Of a stretch of DNA of 64,000 nucleotides, positions 41,180 through 50,700 are shown piece by piece. This stretch comes from Sulfurimicrobium sp964384915 (GTDB lineage Bacteria > Pseudomonadota > Gammaproteobacteria > Burkholderiales > Sulfuricellaceae). The notes beneath the pieces are model-generated. The model worked only from the letters and a program-made list of their open reading frames with translations, was not told the DNA's origin and searched no databases. Both the position numbers and the translations under genes were made by a program. The DNA is taken from assembly GCA_964384915.1 (NCBI GenBank), contig CAYLMA010000008.1, positions 1 through 64,000 of the forward strand. Direction: 5' to 3'. Positions within the stretch are counted from its first letter, which is position 1; the number at the start of each line of letters is the position of its first letter.

Positions 41180-42064
41180 ATGAAAAAAACTGCAATCCGT
41201 TCCAGCAATCCTGAATTCGACAGCCTGGTCCCCAGCATCCCTTTCAACCGCCGCGCTTTTGTCATCACCATGCTGGGAGCGGGCTTCGCCCTGGCCACCC
41301 AGCCGGTGACGGCCCAGACCGTGATCAAGACCGGTGCGGATGGCCTGCTCGCGGGAGAAATCAAGGTGCCCGTCAGCGACGGTGAAATGGTCGCCTACCG
41401 CGCGCAACCGGCCAAGGGTGCCAATTTCCCGGTGATCCTGGTGGTGTCCGAGATTTTCGGGGTGCATGAACACATCGCCGATATCTGCCGGCGACTGGCC
41501 AAGCTCGGTTATCTTGCCATCGCCCCGGAGCTGTTCGCGCGCCAGGGTGATCCGCGCAAGATCAGCGGCATCCAGGAAATCATCGACACCATCATATCCA
41601 AAACGCCGGACGCGCAGGTCATGTCCGACCTCGATGCCTGCGAATCCTGGGCCCAGGCCCATGGCGGCGATGTGTCGCGCATGGCGGTCACCGGTTTCTG
41701 CTGGGGCGGCCGCATCACCTGGCTATACGCAGCCCATAATCCACGCCTCAAGGCCGGGGTGGCCTGGTATGGCCGGATTGACGGCGAAGTGAGCGCGCGC
41801 ACGCCGAAATACCCGCTGGACCTGGCTGCTGAGCTTAAGGCGCCGGTTCTGGGCCTGTATGGGGGGCAGGATCAGGGTATTCCGCTGGACGATGTGGAAG
41901 CCATGCGTGCCGCTATCCAGAGGGCGGGCGGCAAATCCGAGATTCATGTCTATCCCGACGCGCCCCACGCCTTTCATGCCGATTACCGGCCCAGCTATCG
42001 CAAGGAGGCCGCGGATGATGGATGGCAGCGCCTGCAGGCGTGGCTGAAGAAGAACGGGGTGTAA
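41180..42064 (+). CDS. Dienelactone hydrolase family protein, Tat-exported
   Basis: Alpha/beta hydrolase of the dienelactone hydrolase family, 294 residues. The N-terminal twin-arginine signal is NRRAFVITMLGAGFAL (about 25-42), with a cleavage site near VTAQT, so it should be exported folded. The catalytic triad is seen as Cys in GFCWGG (about 173), Asp in YGGQDQG (about 234) and His in PHAFHAD (about 267). Family members hydrolyse dienelactone or other esters; no aromatic pathway genes are close, so the substrate is open. ATG at 41180 after AAGGA. Convergent with the HDOD gene; the 50-base gap contains only GC-rich short stems. Confidence 0.88.
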   Translation: MKKTAIRSSNPEFDSLVPSIPFNRRAFVITMLGAGFALATQPVTAQTVIKTGADGLLAGEIKVPVSDGEMVAYRAQPAKGANFPVILVVSEIFGVHEHIADICRRLAKLGYLAIAPELFARQGDPRKISGIQEIIDTIISKTPDAQVMSDLDACESWAQAHGGDVSRMAVTGFCWGGRITWLYAAHNPRLKAGVAWYGRIDGEVSARTPKYPLDLAAELKAPVLGLYGGQDQGIPLDDVEAMRAAIQRAGGKSEIHVYPDAPHAFHADYRPSYRKEAADDGWQRLQAWLKKNGV

Positions 42065-42114
42065 TATCGAGCTTGTGAGGGGACGCCTGATATTTGCAAA
42101 GGGCGGTCCCCGCC

Positions 42115-43539
42115 CTATGCCGAACCCGCGCCCAGGCTTTGTGTCCAGACCAGGGCATCGATATGGTTGATGTTTGCCCGATCGACATCCAGATTCAGCG
42201 ACCGGGATAAATGGGCGATTTTTTCGGTGTCAAATTCCTCGCAGGCAATCGCCAGTTCCAGGTAAGGGGCAAACGGCCCCTCGCGGGCAATCAGTGCCTG
42301 CGTCACGGCTTCCGGCAATTTCAGGTTTTCCAGCGCCTGATTCATCGGCACTCGCAGCAATACGTCCAGCAGCGAGAACATGCCGGTTACGAAGAGATCA
42401 TCTTTCTGGGCCGCGCCTACGGTATCGGCGCCGAGCAGTTCCGTCAGGCGGGCGCGAACCAGGGCGTTTTCCATCAGCGCGGAATCAAGTTCTTCCACAT
42501 TGCCGCTGACAAACAGCAGCAAGGTTAGCCAGCGGTAAAGTTGCTGCTGGCCAAGAATCAGCAGCGCCTGTTCGAGTGTGGTGGCCGGTTTGGACAGCCC
42601 GCCCGCGGGCGAGTTGATATAGCGCAATATCTTGTAGGATAAAACCGGGTCCTGCCTGAACAAGGCCGCGATTTCGGTGATTTCGGCATTGCGCCGGACC
42701 TGGTTCATGATCTCCAGCACTTTCAGCCTGCCGGTGTCCGCGCGCGGTTTTTCCCACTTTTCCCTGCGCGTGACAAATCCACCCTGGAAAAACGAAAACG
42801 GCAGTTTCTTGCAGACATGAAACATTTCCAGCGATTCGATATCCTGCGCCACCAGTTTCTTGGAGAATGCGTTGCGGCTGATGGCGTTGAGCTCGGTCGT
42901 AATGTCGGGCAGCGGCCGTTCGGACACGTCAATCAGCATAAATTCCGCAAAATCCAGGAATGGCTGCATCCCCGGCTTTTCAACATAGTGCGAGAGACCG
43001 ATCCGGAACCCGAGATTCCTGAGTTCTTGCAATCTGGTCAGAATTGACTGCGTGTCCTTGAGCATGTCGGCAGAGCATTCGAATACCAGCACGGTATTGG
43101 ATGCGGGCAACTGTTCGATCAGGATGTTGCCCAGAGAGTAAAGCGACAGTGGAATGAAGGCAATGCGATGTCCCAGCAGCCGCTCAATGTTCATCATCAT
43201 CACATTGCGGATCAGCACTTCATCATAAAGGCGGTGAATGGTATCGGCCGAATGGCGCATCCGGTTGCGCTTGGCCTTATTTAGCCGGAATTCGTAACCA
43301 GCCACGCGTTGCTCGTGGTTAAGTACGGCCTCGCGGCAAATAAAGGATTTTGCAGTTTCCCCGCCGGCTGGCAGAGAGCCGCCATTTCCGGCTGGCGCCG
43401 AACTGGAGGCGTATTCGGCAAGGGGGGCGAGTTGGTTGAGTTGCTGGAATGCGTCATCCTGCTGGCCGGTCTGGCCTGGTTTTTTATGTGACTGGATTGT
43501 TTCTTTTCCGCTGAATAGCTTACGCAATCGGTCAAACAA
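42115..43539 (-). CDS. EAL-like / HDOD domain signalling protein (YuxH type)
   Basis: A 474-residue cytoplasmic protein. Residues about 65-260 resemble an EAL domain in fold (CREAVLNHEQRVAGYEFRL...), but the metal-binding and EAL catalytic residues are absent, so it is unlikely to hydrolyse c-di-GMP. Residues about 265-465 form an HDOD domain (DTGRLKVLEIMNQVRRN, FRQDPVLSYKILRYINSP). Such YuxH-like proteins act in signalling networks controlling motility or surface behaviour. The start is a TTG at 43539 with GGAG seven bases upstream. It follows the chemoreceptor gene on the same strand after 171 bases. Confidence 0.88.
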   Translation of the reverse strand: MFDRLRKLFSGKETIQSHKKPGQTGQQDDAFQQLNQLAPLAEYASSSAPAGNGGSLPAGGETAKSFICREAVLNHEQRVAGYEFRLNKAKRNRMRHSADTIHRLYDEVLIRNVMMMNIERLLGHRIAFIPLSLYSLGNILIEQLPASNTVLVFECSADMLKDTQSILTRLQELRNLGFRIGLSHYVEKPGMQPFLDFAEFMLIDVSERPLPDITTELNAISRNAFSKKLVAQDIESLEMFHVCKKLPFSFFQGGFVTRREKWEKPRADTGRLKVLEIMNQVRRNAEITEIAALFRQDPVLSYKILRYINSPAGGLSKPATTLEQALLILGQQQLYRWLTLLLFVSGNVEELDSALMENALVRARLTELLGADTVGAAQKDDLFVTGMFSLLDVLLRVPMNQALENLKLPEAVTQALIAREGPFAPYLELAIACEEFDTEKIAHLSRSLNLDVDRANINHIDALVWTQSLGAGSA

Positions 43540-43616
43540 GGCGCGCTCCAGTGTATCCGAGTTTGGATGGGTGATTAAGTTAACCGATATTCTTGCAGAT
43601 CATTGCGGGCGGGATG

Positions 43617-43643
43617 AAAAAATTTCTCATGGCTCACCATGAG
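43617..43643 (-). terminator. Probable rho-independent terminator after the chemoreceptor gene
   Basis: On the minus strand CTCATGG-TGAG-CCATGAG forms a 7-base stem, followed by AAA and six T. It lies 67 bases past the chemoreceptor stop (43711) and before the HDOD gene, whose start is at 43539. Confidence 0.55.
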
Positions 43644-43710
43644 GGGGGCAGGGCTGAGTGTTTTTGCTGCAGTGCCGGTGTGCCGTATGTCAGACTTACA
43701 AGCTATCCGC

Positions 43711-45360
43711 TTACAAACGGAAATGATTGATGTGTTGGCGTAGATCGTTTGCCAGTGCATTCAGATTGCCAGCCGCTTCGGATACGTCATTGATGGCCTG
43801 GCCATTCCTTTCCGCCGCCTCTGACACCCCTTCGACATCCCGCGAGGCGCTATTCAAGGCTGAATTCTGCTCCTGTACCGAGATGCTGATGCTCTGGATG
43901 CTATGCTCGGTGCTGCTGACCAAAGCAGTCGATTCGCCGAGAACCATTGCAACTTTCTCGAGGAATTCCTGGCTTTCCTCGAGCGAATCCTTGCCGCGCT
44001 TTATGGATTCTTCCACCTGATGCGATTGGCCTTCCAGCAGGCGGGTGACTTCGTCGATCTCCTGGGCGGATTGGGCCGATTTCTCTGCCAGTTTACGCAC
44101 TTCGTCCGCCACCACGGCGAAACCCCTGCCCTGCTCGCCGGCCCGGGCTGCCTCGATGGCGGCATTCAGGGCCAGAAGGTTGGTCTGCTCCGCGATGGCT
44201 TTGACTTTCTGCGTCAGGGTGGAAATGGCATTGGTGTTGTTGACGAAGCTTTCGACGGTAGAGGCGATTTCTGAAACGGACATCTCGGCCTGGCCAATGG
44301 AGCCGATCAACTCTGACAGGCTCTGATTGCTTTCCTGGCTCTTGTTCAGGCTGTCGCGCGCCAGGGAGCGAACGGTGTTCGCGTTGCCTGTGACCGATTC
44401 GGAACTGGCGGCGAGTTCTTCGATGGCGGCGGCGAGGGAGGAAGCCGAATCGCTCTGCTGCAATGACCCGGCTGCCACCTGCCGGGCAGAGCCGGAAAGC
44501 TGCTCGGCCGAGTGCGCAAGCTGTTCCGAAGTGCCCTGGACGTGGCTGACGATCTGGCGTAGGCCGCTCTGCATGTTTTTCATGGCGGCAAGCACGCTGG
44601 CATTGCCTCCCTGTGCAATTTCAATGGGGGTGTTCAGGTTTCCGCCGGCGATCTGGCTCGCCACCTCCATCGCATAGGCCGGTTCACCTCCCAGTTGGTT
44701 TAATACCTTCCTGAGGGCTGAAACGGAGAGCGCCAGGCCGATTGCCACGCCCAGCGCGGCAATGATGATAAAGCTGTTGCGGGCGGTGGCATAGGTCCGC
44801 CCGGCCTGGATCCGGGCTTCGGCCAGTTCTGCGGCAAATTCCTTTTCGATCCGCTCTGCCATCAGGCTGATCGCTTCGCTGGACGTCTTGTCCTTTCCCT
44901 TCATCAGAACATCCACGGCCTTGCCGCTGTTCGGGTCTTTGCCGTCGAATGTCTTCAAGGCTTGTCGGTAATTGGACAGCAATTCCGCGTGGGTTTTAAG
45001 CAGCGCTTCGATTTCGGCTGAGGGCTTGTTCAGCTGGCCCAGGAGCGCAATGGATTCCTTGAGGCTGTCATCCATCTTGTTCGCGTTTTCTTCGAAGCCT
45101 TTCAGGTGTTTTTCGAAGTTCTGCGGGTCATTGCCACGGATCAGGATGTTTTTCCACTCCTGGTTTTGCGCCTTGAAATGGATATGGGCATTTTCGATCG
45201 CGATGAGCGCGCTGTTTTCAAGACCAACCTTTTGCAGGTGGGCATCCATGTTCACGGCCATGGAGCGTATCTGCCAGACCCCTACAGCACCGAGCAGAAT
45301 CAGGATGCCTGCCATTGCTGCAGTCAGAATGGACAGCCGGGCGCGAAGGGAAAGATTCAT
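43711..45360 (-). CDS. Methyl-accepting chemotaxis protein
   Basis: A 549-residue transmembrane chemoreceptor. TM1 is at about residues 10-30 and a periplasmic four-helix-bundle-like sensor at about 31-190. TM2 is at about 192-212 (FIIIAALGVAIGLALSV), then a HAMP-like linker (GGEPAYAMEVASQIAGGNLNTP) and a long coiled signalling domain. The kinase-contact hairpin tip is EQTNLLALNAAIEAARAGEQGRGFAVVADEVRKL, seen at its usual place (shown by EAARAGEQGRGFAVVA). There is no C-terminal CheR-docking pentapeptide. It starts at the ATG at 45360 with AGGATC upstream. A sigma-70-like promoter lies 150 bases upstream. The ligand is unknown. Confidence 0.94.
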   Translation of the reverse strand: MNLSLRARLSILTAAMAGILILLGAVGVWQIRSMAVNMDAHLQKVGLENSALIAIENAHIHFKAQNQEWKNILIRGNDPQNFEKHLKGFEENANKMDDSLKESIALLGQLNKPSAEIEALLKTHAELLSNYRQALKTFDGKDPNSGKAVDVLMKGKDKTSSEAISLMAERIEKEFAAELAEARIQAGRTYATARNSFIIIAALGVAIGLALSVSALRKVLNQLGGEPAYAMEVASQIAGGNLNTPIEIAQGGNASVLAAMKNMQSGLRQIVSHVQGTSEQLAHSAEQLSGSARQVAAGSLQQSDSASSLAAAIEELAASSESVTGNANTVRSLARDSLNKSQESNQSLSELIGSIGQAEMSVSEIASTVESFVNNTNAISTLTQKVKAIAEQTNLLALNAAIEAARAGEQGRGFAVVADEVRKLAEKSAQSAQEIDEVTRLLEGQSHQVEESIKRGKDSLEESQEFLEKVAMVLGESTALVSSTEHSIQSISISVQEQNSALNSASRDVEGVSEAAERNGQAINDVSEAAGNLNALANDLRQHINHFRL

Positions 45361-45692
45361 GATTTTTGATCCTAAAAGTGCGGCTTAGTCGAAAATGGCA
45401 ATTCTGCTGAAAATTCCTAGGAATTCCTGGCGTGCCAATCAAGAAAGATCAACGTTGCTTAGGCCGGTCAAGCTTCTATTGTCCAGGAGACATTTCGTCT
45501 GTTTCCTGAGTATAGGATGTTTGAATTCACTTTGCCAATGGATTTAGGGAAAAATTGTATTCGGAGCGTATGGAATGCCCGCAGACAGGGAAGATGTGAG
45601 GTATTTCTTGCGGAATAATGAATGAATGTCATCAATGCGCACTTATCGATGCTAAATGAATATTTAGTCTGGTGGGGGCGGGGGGAAACAGC
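45361..45692. other. Intergenic region upstream of the chemoreceptor
   Basis: About 330 bases without a gene between the chemoreceptor start and the tRNA-Lys terminator. It holds the promoter described separately and a perfect 14-base palindrome AATTCCTAGGAATT (45412-45425), which would lie in the 5' leader of the chemoreceptor mRNA. The rest is AT-rich and I see nothing else in it. Confidence 0.5.
45509..45538 (-). promoter_or_regulatory. Candidate sigma-70 promoter for the chemoreceptor gene
   Basis: On the minus strand TTGGCA (45533-45538), 18-base spacer, TATACT (45509-45514); each hexamer differs from consensus in one position. It predicts a leader of roughly 140 bases before the ATG at 45360. 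No flagellar sigma-28 motif is seen. Confidence 0.5.
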
Positions 45693-45718
45693 AAAGGCCT
45701 GCATTGCTGCAGGCCTTT
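45693..45718 (-). terminator. Hairpin terminator after tRNA-Lys
   Basis: Perfect 11-base stem AAAGGCCTGCA / TGCAGGCCTTT with a four-base loop, nine bases after the tRNA 3' end on the minus strand. The following T-tract is short (GCTGTTTCC). Confidence 0.75.
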
Positions 45719-45726
45719 GTTTTGTC

Positions 45727-45802
45727 TGGTAGGACGTGGCAGATTCGAACCGCCGACCAACGGATTAAAAGTCCGCTGCTCTACCGACTGAGCTAACGTC
45801 CC
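45727..45802 (-). tRNA. lysT: tRNA-Lys (anticodon UUU)
   Basis: 76-base cloverleaf with encoded CCA. The anticodon loop is CTTTTAA (anticodon TTT), the D-arm is GCTC/GAGC and the T-loop TTCGAAT. Acceptor stem GGGACGT pairs with ACGTCCT, so the first pair is G1-U72 wobble instead of the usual G-C. Strong promoter directly upstream and hairpin terminator downstream; it is a single-gene unit. Confidence 0.96.
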
Positions 45803-45816
45803 AAACGAGAGTCGGC

Positions 45817-45844
45817 ATTTTACTTTATTTATCGCCTTTGTCAA
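45817..45844 (-). promoter_or_regulatory. Sigma-70 promoter of tRNA-Lys
   Basis: On the minus strand a perfect TTGACA (45839-45844), 16-base spacer and TAAAAT (45817-45822, one mismatch), then GCCGACTC before the tRNA start at 45802. It lies back-to-back with the hslO start (45859, plus strand). Confidence 0.82.
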
Positions 45845-45858
45845 TCACGATGTAGAAT

Positions 45859-46764
45859 ATGCAGCATATTTTTGCCCTGGATATTGACTTGGAAAACCGC
45901 GATAGCTTGCAACGATTCATGTTCGAACACGCCGCCGTGCGTGGGGAAATCGTCCATCTGGATACGACCTGGCAGGCGGTGCTGGAGCGCCGCGAGTATC
46001 CGCCCGTGCTGCGCGGGATGCTGGGCGAGTTGATGGCCGCCGCGGCGCTCCTGGCGGCATCGCTCAAGTTTTCCGGCTCCATCATCCTGCAGATGCAGGG
46101 GGAGGGGGGGGTCAAGCTGCTGGTGGTCGAATGCCAGAGCGATCTGACCATGCGCGCGATGGCGCACTGGGAAGGCGAGGTCGTGGGCGAATCGCTGGCG
46201 GAACTGCTCGGCAACGGGCGCTTTGCCATCACCATCGACCCGCGCAACGGGAAGAAGACCTATCAGGGCATCGTCGACCTGGCGGGGCAGTCGGTGGCGG
46301 ACGCGCTGGAGGATTACATGAGCCGCTCCGAGCAGCTGGACACCCGGCTCTGGCTGGCGGCGGACGAGCACCAGGCGGCCGGCATGCTGTTGCAGAAGAT
46401 GCCGGAACAGCACGAGGGTGACCCGGATGCCTGGCAGCGCGTGGTGCATTTGGCTTCCACCCTGACGCAGAAGGAATTGCTGGGCCTGCCGGCGCGGCAG
46501 ATCATCCACCGCCTGTACCACGAGGAAGACATGCGCCTGTTCGACCCCCAGACAGTCAATTTCCATTGCCCCTGCTCGCGCGAGCGCGTGGCCGGAATGC
46601 TGCGCTTGCTGGGCCACGAAGAAGTGCAGGCGGTGTTGCAGGAACAGGATGCGATCGAGGTGGATTGCGAGTTCTGCAACAAGCACTATGTTTTTGACAA
46701 GGTGGATGTCGAGCAGGCATTTGCCTCGGAGGTGCCGACAGAGGCACCGAAGCATCTGCACTGA
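45859..46764 (+). CDS. hslO: Redox-regulated chaperone Hsp33
   Basis: Holdase activated by oxidation and heat, 301 residues, cytoplasmic. The C-terminal zinc redox switch has Cys237 and Cys239 (CPCS) and Cys270 and Cys273 (CEFC), the canonical CxC...CxxC spacing. The N-terminal chaperone domain starts FALDIDLENRDSLQRF. It starts at the ATG at 45859. The TGA overlaps the following hslR ATG by one base; hslO and hslR (Hsp33/Hsp15) are often paired in proteobacteria. Confidence 0.96.
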   Translation: MQHIFALDIDLENRDSLQRFMFEHAAVRGEIVHLDTTWQAVLERREYPPVLRGMLGELMAAAALLAASLKFSGSIILQMQGEGGVKLLVVECQSDLTMRAMAHWEGEVVGESLAELLGNGRFAITIDPRNGKKTYQGIVDLAGQSVADALEDYMSRSEQLDTRLWLAADEHQAAGMLLQKMPEQHEGDPDAWQRVVHLASTLTQKELLGLPARQIIHRLYHEEDMRLFDPQTVNFHCPCSRERVAGMLRLLGHEEVQAVLQEQDAIEVDCEFCNKHYVFDKVDVEQAFASEVPTEAPKHLH

Positions 46765-47153
46765 TGCATTCCGCGCCGGAAAACAAGCTCCGCATCGACA
46801 AGTGGCTGTGGGCGGCGCGTTTCTTCAAGACCCGCTCGTTGGCGTCGCAGGCGGTGGAGGGCGGCAAGGTGCATTGCAATGGCGAGCGCGTCAAACCGGC
46901 CCGTGCCGTGCACGTCGGCGACGAGCTGCGCGTGCGCCAGGGGCCCTATGAAATCACGGTCCTGGTGCGTGCCCTGTCGGAGCGCCGCGGGCCGGCCAGC
47001 GAGGCCGCACTGCTGTACGAGGAAACCCCGGAAAGCGTGGCGGCGCGCGCCGTGCTCAAGGAACAGTTAAGGGCCGAGCCCACTTTCGAACAAAAAGGCC
47101 GTCCCACCAAGCGGGACCGTCGCCATATCATCCGTTTTACAGAGGGAGGTTAA
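46764..47153 (+). CDS. hslR: Heat shock protein 15, S4 domain ribosome-recycling factor
   Basis: A 129-residue RNA-binding protein with an N-terminal S4 domain (RIDKWLWAARFFKTRSLASQAV, from about residue 10, shown by RIDKWLWAARFFKTR). A basic C-terminal tail (EQKGRPTKRDRRHIIRFT) follows. Hsp15 binds stalled 50S subunits carrying nascent chains after heat stress. It is coupled to hslO by overlap, and its stop abuts the next gene's ATG. Confidence 0.92.
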   Translation: MHSAPENKLRIDKWLWAARFFKTRSLASQAVEGGKVHCNGERVKPARAVHVGDELRVRQGPYEITVLVRALSERRGPASEAALLYEETPESVAARAVLKEQLRAEPTFEQKGRPTKRDRRHIIRFTEGG

Positions 47154-47711
47154 ATGCCACCTGCTTTGCCCGAAAAATCCCAGCAGATCCTGCAGATCCA
47201 CGCCGCGCTGATCCGCCGCGTGGTGATGGCCTGCCACCAGCGCGACCTGGTGCCGTCGCTGATGCCGCTCATCAAGGTGTCTGAGGAAAACGGCTGGGTC
47301 GCGCTCATGGGCGCGGTGCGCCAGATCCTCAAGGGCAAGCGTGAACCGAGCCTGCTCAACGGCCTGGATGAAGAGGACCGCATCATCGTCGCGGCCATTC
47401 TGGAAGGCATCAGGAACCCGGCCGGCCTGCCCGATCCGCAGGCCAAGGCGGATTCCGGCGCGGCGGCGCCGGGGCTGGCGGCGCTGGTCCAGGCCTCGGC
47501 CAGCGGCGATGCCCAGGCCTTGCAGCTCCTGGCCGGCATGGCCGAGCAGATGAGCGGCGCCGGCGGCGACATGGCGCGCCTGGCGGCGATCATGCGCCGC
47601 CTGGTGAACGGCGAACGCGACGCGGATCTGCTGACCCAGGGCATGGAAGCCCAGGGCAGGGGGCTGGTGCTGGCCATTCTCAAGGAACTGGAAAAGCCAG
47701 TTTTGAACTAG
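47154..47711 (+). CDS. Conserved hypothetical protein downstream of hslOR
   Basis: 185 residues, no signal peptide or membrane span. The N-terminal half (about 1-90) is alpha-helical, with ALIRRVVMACHQRDLVPSL and WVALMGAVRQILKGKR. A short Ala/Gly linker follows, then a second helical half (about 105-183, AALVQASASGDAQALQLLAG, MARLAAIMRRLVNGERD). The two halves may be a degenerate duplication (VRQILKGKREPSLL / MRRLVNGERDADLL). The ATG is immediately after the hslR stop, so it is expressed with the Hsp33/Hsp15 unit. The gene ends with a four-base overlap with the convergent RND pump gene. I do not recognise a function. Confidence 0.75.
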   Translation: MPPALPEKSQQILQIHAALIRRVVMACHQRDLVPSLMPLIKVSEENGWVALMGAVRQILKGKREPSLLNGLDEEDRIIVAAILEGIRNPAGLPDPQAKADSGAAAPGLAALVQASASGDAQALQLLAGMAEQMSGAGGDMARLAAIMRRLVNGERDADLLTQGMEAQGRGLVLAILKELEKPVLN

Positions 47712-50700
47712 GCCTTGGCTTTGCCGCTCACCCAGACGTAGAACATCGGCAGGTAGAACAGGCTCAGCACGGTGCCGACCAGGAGCCCGCCGATCGCGGC
47801 GTCGGCCAGCGGGGAGAGGCGCTCCAGGCCCACCGCGCGCTGCATGGCGATGGGGATCATGCCGGCGATCGTGCCTAAGGCCGTCATCAGGATGGGGCGG
47901 TAGCGCAGCCGGATCGAGCCCAGCGCGGCGTCGAACGGCCCGAGCCCCTCGCGGCGCCGCTCCTGGATGAAATCCACCATCAGGATCGAGTTCTTGATGA
48001 TGATGGAGAACAGCAGCACGATGCCCAGGATGGCGGGCAGGGCCAGCGCCTTGTCGAAGGCCAGCAGCCCCCATACCGCGCCGATCGCGGAGAGCGGCAG
48101 GATGATGATGGACAGCAGGGCCAGCTTGACGCTGCCGTAGGCCGGAACCAGGACGCCGAACAGCAGCAGCACCCCCATCCCCAGCCCCATCAGCATGCGC
48201 TTGCTCGAATCCGAGCCGGATGCGTTGTCTCCCATGTCTGCGGCTTCCACGCCGGGCGGCAGGACTTTCTGCGCGGCGGCCAGCGAGGTTTCGCTCAGGA
48301 TGCTGATCGGCGCGGTATTGCGGTAGGCCAGCAGATCCAGGCTGTAGCGCATGCCGTTGCCGGTGAGCAGCGACAGGCCGGGCTGCTGCCGGAAGCTGCC
48401 GATCTCTCCCAGCGTCACGCTCGATCCGTCCGGCAGCAGTACCGGCAGCAGGGCCAGGCTGGCGGGATCGGAACGGTAGGGTTCCGAGAAGTAGCTGCGC
48501 ACCGGCAGCGCGCTGACCGTGGGCAGCTTGCTCAGGGAGGCCAGCGGCAGGCCTTTCAGCGGCAACTGGGCGATCACGGCATCCGGGTTCAGGCCGAAGG
48601 CGCGCAGTTTGTTTTCATCCAGCACCAGGTGGGTTTCCGTGGTGTTGGCATCCCAGTTGAGCGAAACCGAGGTCAGGCCCGGAATATTCAACAGCGCGGC
48701 CTTGACCTTCTTCGCGGCGCCGGGAAGCAGGCGCCAGTCCTCGGCGTAGAGGCGGATATTCACCGGCGCCTTGATGGTGGACAGCGCCGTGGCGCCGGAG
48801 TCGAAGGCGTCCGCAATGCTCACGCCGGGCAACTCCGCCAGTTGGCGGCGCAGGTCGGCCTCGATCTGCCAACTGCTTTCCTTGCGCTCCAGGCGGTTGA
48901 GGTAGGTGATGTTGAACGTGGCCTCGGCAGGCAACTGCCCGGAACCGAGCGAGATCACCCCGGCTTCCGAGCCGAAGGTGGCGCTCACGCGCTTGACGCG
49001 CGGGTCCTGCATCAGGCGCGCCTCGAATTCCTTGAGCCTTCCTTCCGCGACGGCGACCGGCTCGTTGGCGCTGAATTTGACGTGGACGCGCACGATGCCG
49101 GTATCCATGGGCGGCAGGGCGTCCCTGCCGATCATGGGCATGATGGTCTTAAAGCTGAACACCAGCAGCGCGAAAGCCGGGAGCACCAGCAGCAGGCGCC
49201 GCCAGAAGCCGCCGCGGAAGGCGAATTGCAGGCCGCCCGCGTAGAGTTTGGCTCCGGGCGCCAGCAGCTTCTGGTAGCCGCGCTCCATCCAGCGCTCGAG
49301 GCGGTTCTTGGGCGGCAGGCCGTTGCGGTACCAGAAGGCCGAGAGGCGCGGAATGAAGGTCACCGCCACGAAATAGGAAGTGAACACCGCGATCACCACC
49401 GCCAGGATCAGGTGCTTGAAAATCTGCTGCGAAAAATCGCCCACGAACATCAGCGGCGTGATCACCGCCGCAGTCGCCAGCGTGCCGACGAAGACCGGGA
49501 ACAGCACTTCCTCGGTGCCGCGCCGGATGGCGGTGTGCACGTCCTCGTGCAGTTCGCCCAGGTGGCGCTCGATGTTCTCCAGCACCACCACCGCATCGTC
49601 CACCAGCATGCCGAGCGCCAGAATAATCCCGGTCATGACCAGGATGTTCATCTCCTTGCCGGTCAGCCACAGGATGGCGATGGTGGAGAGGAAGACCAGC
49701 GGGATCGAGATCAGGGCGGTGGCCACGGCGCGCCAGTTGCCGAGGAAAAACAGGATCACCAGGCTGGTGAAGATGATGGCGTCGCGCAGGGCTTCCATCA
49801 TGTTGTCGTTGGAAGTCTTGATCAGTTCGCCCTGGGTGTCGGCAATGGCGAACTCCAGGTTGGGGTAGCGCGCCTTGAGCTTTGGCAGCACCGCTTCGAT
49901 GTCGTCCACCACCTTCTGCACCGGGCCGCCCGGCGCGCGCAGCATGGCGACGCCGATCGCCGCCTTGCCGTTGCCGTGATAGGCCGAATTGCGCTCGGCG
50001 TGGCTCAATTTCAGCTCGGCGACGTCGCCCAGGGTCAGCCCGCCGGCAAGCGGCAAGAGGCGCAGCGCCTCGGGGCTGGCGCGCTCGCCGTAAATGGTCA
50101 CGGTCATGCTGCTGTCGGCGCCCTGCGCCGTGCCCACCGGCCAGTCGCGATTGAGCTTGCCGACCAGCTCCTGCAACTGCGCCTGGGTGATGCGGTAGCG
50201 GGCCAGCTTGAGCGGGTCGAACTCGATCCTGAGCGCCGGCTCGTAGCCGCCGAAGACTTCGACATTGGCGATGTTGGGCTGGGTGACCAGCGCGGCGCGG
50301 ATGTCGTTCTCCGCCAATAGCCGCACCTGGGCCAGCGACAGATTGCTGCCCGCCTTGGGCGACACCGCCAGCACCATCACCGGCTGGGTGAAGCCGCCCA
50401 CGGCATAGACGCTGGCAGGGGCCACCTCGGGGGGGAGCTTGCCGCGTGCCCGGGAGAGCGCGTTGTTGACGTCCAGCAGCGCCGCGTCCAGCCCTTTCTC
50501 GTAATTGAACTCGGCGCGCACGATCGAGACTTCATTCTTGTTGGTGCTCTGCACGTCGCGGATATGGGAGAGCGCGTAGAGCTCCTGCTCGATCGGGCGC
50601 GACACCTTCTGCGCCACGGAGAGGGCCGCGGCGCCGGGCAGTTGCGTGATGACCGTGACCTGCGGCCGCTCCACGTCGGGGTACATGTTGCGCGGCATCT

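Noticed and set aside
45425..45450. TTGGCACG on the minus strand upstream of the chemoreceptor as a sigma-54 -24 element
   Set aside because: The -12 position reads GAATT instead of TTGCW, so the essential GC is missing.
48629..50320. 563-codon open frame antisense to the RND pump
   Set aside because: Arg/Gln/Gly/His-rich translation with no domain, fully shadowing the pump gene.
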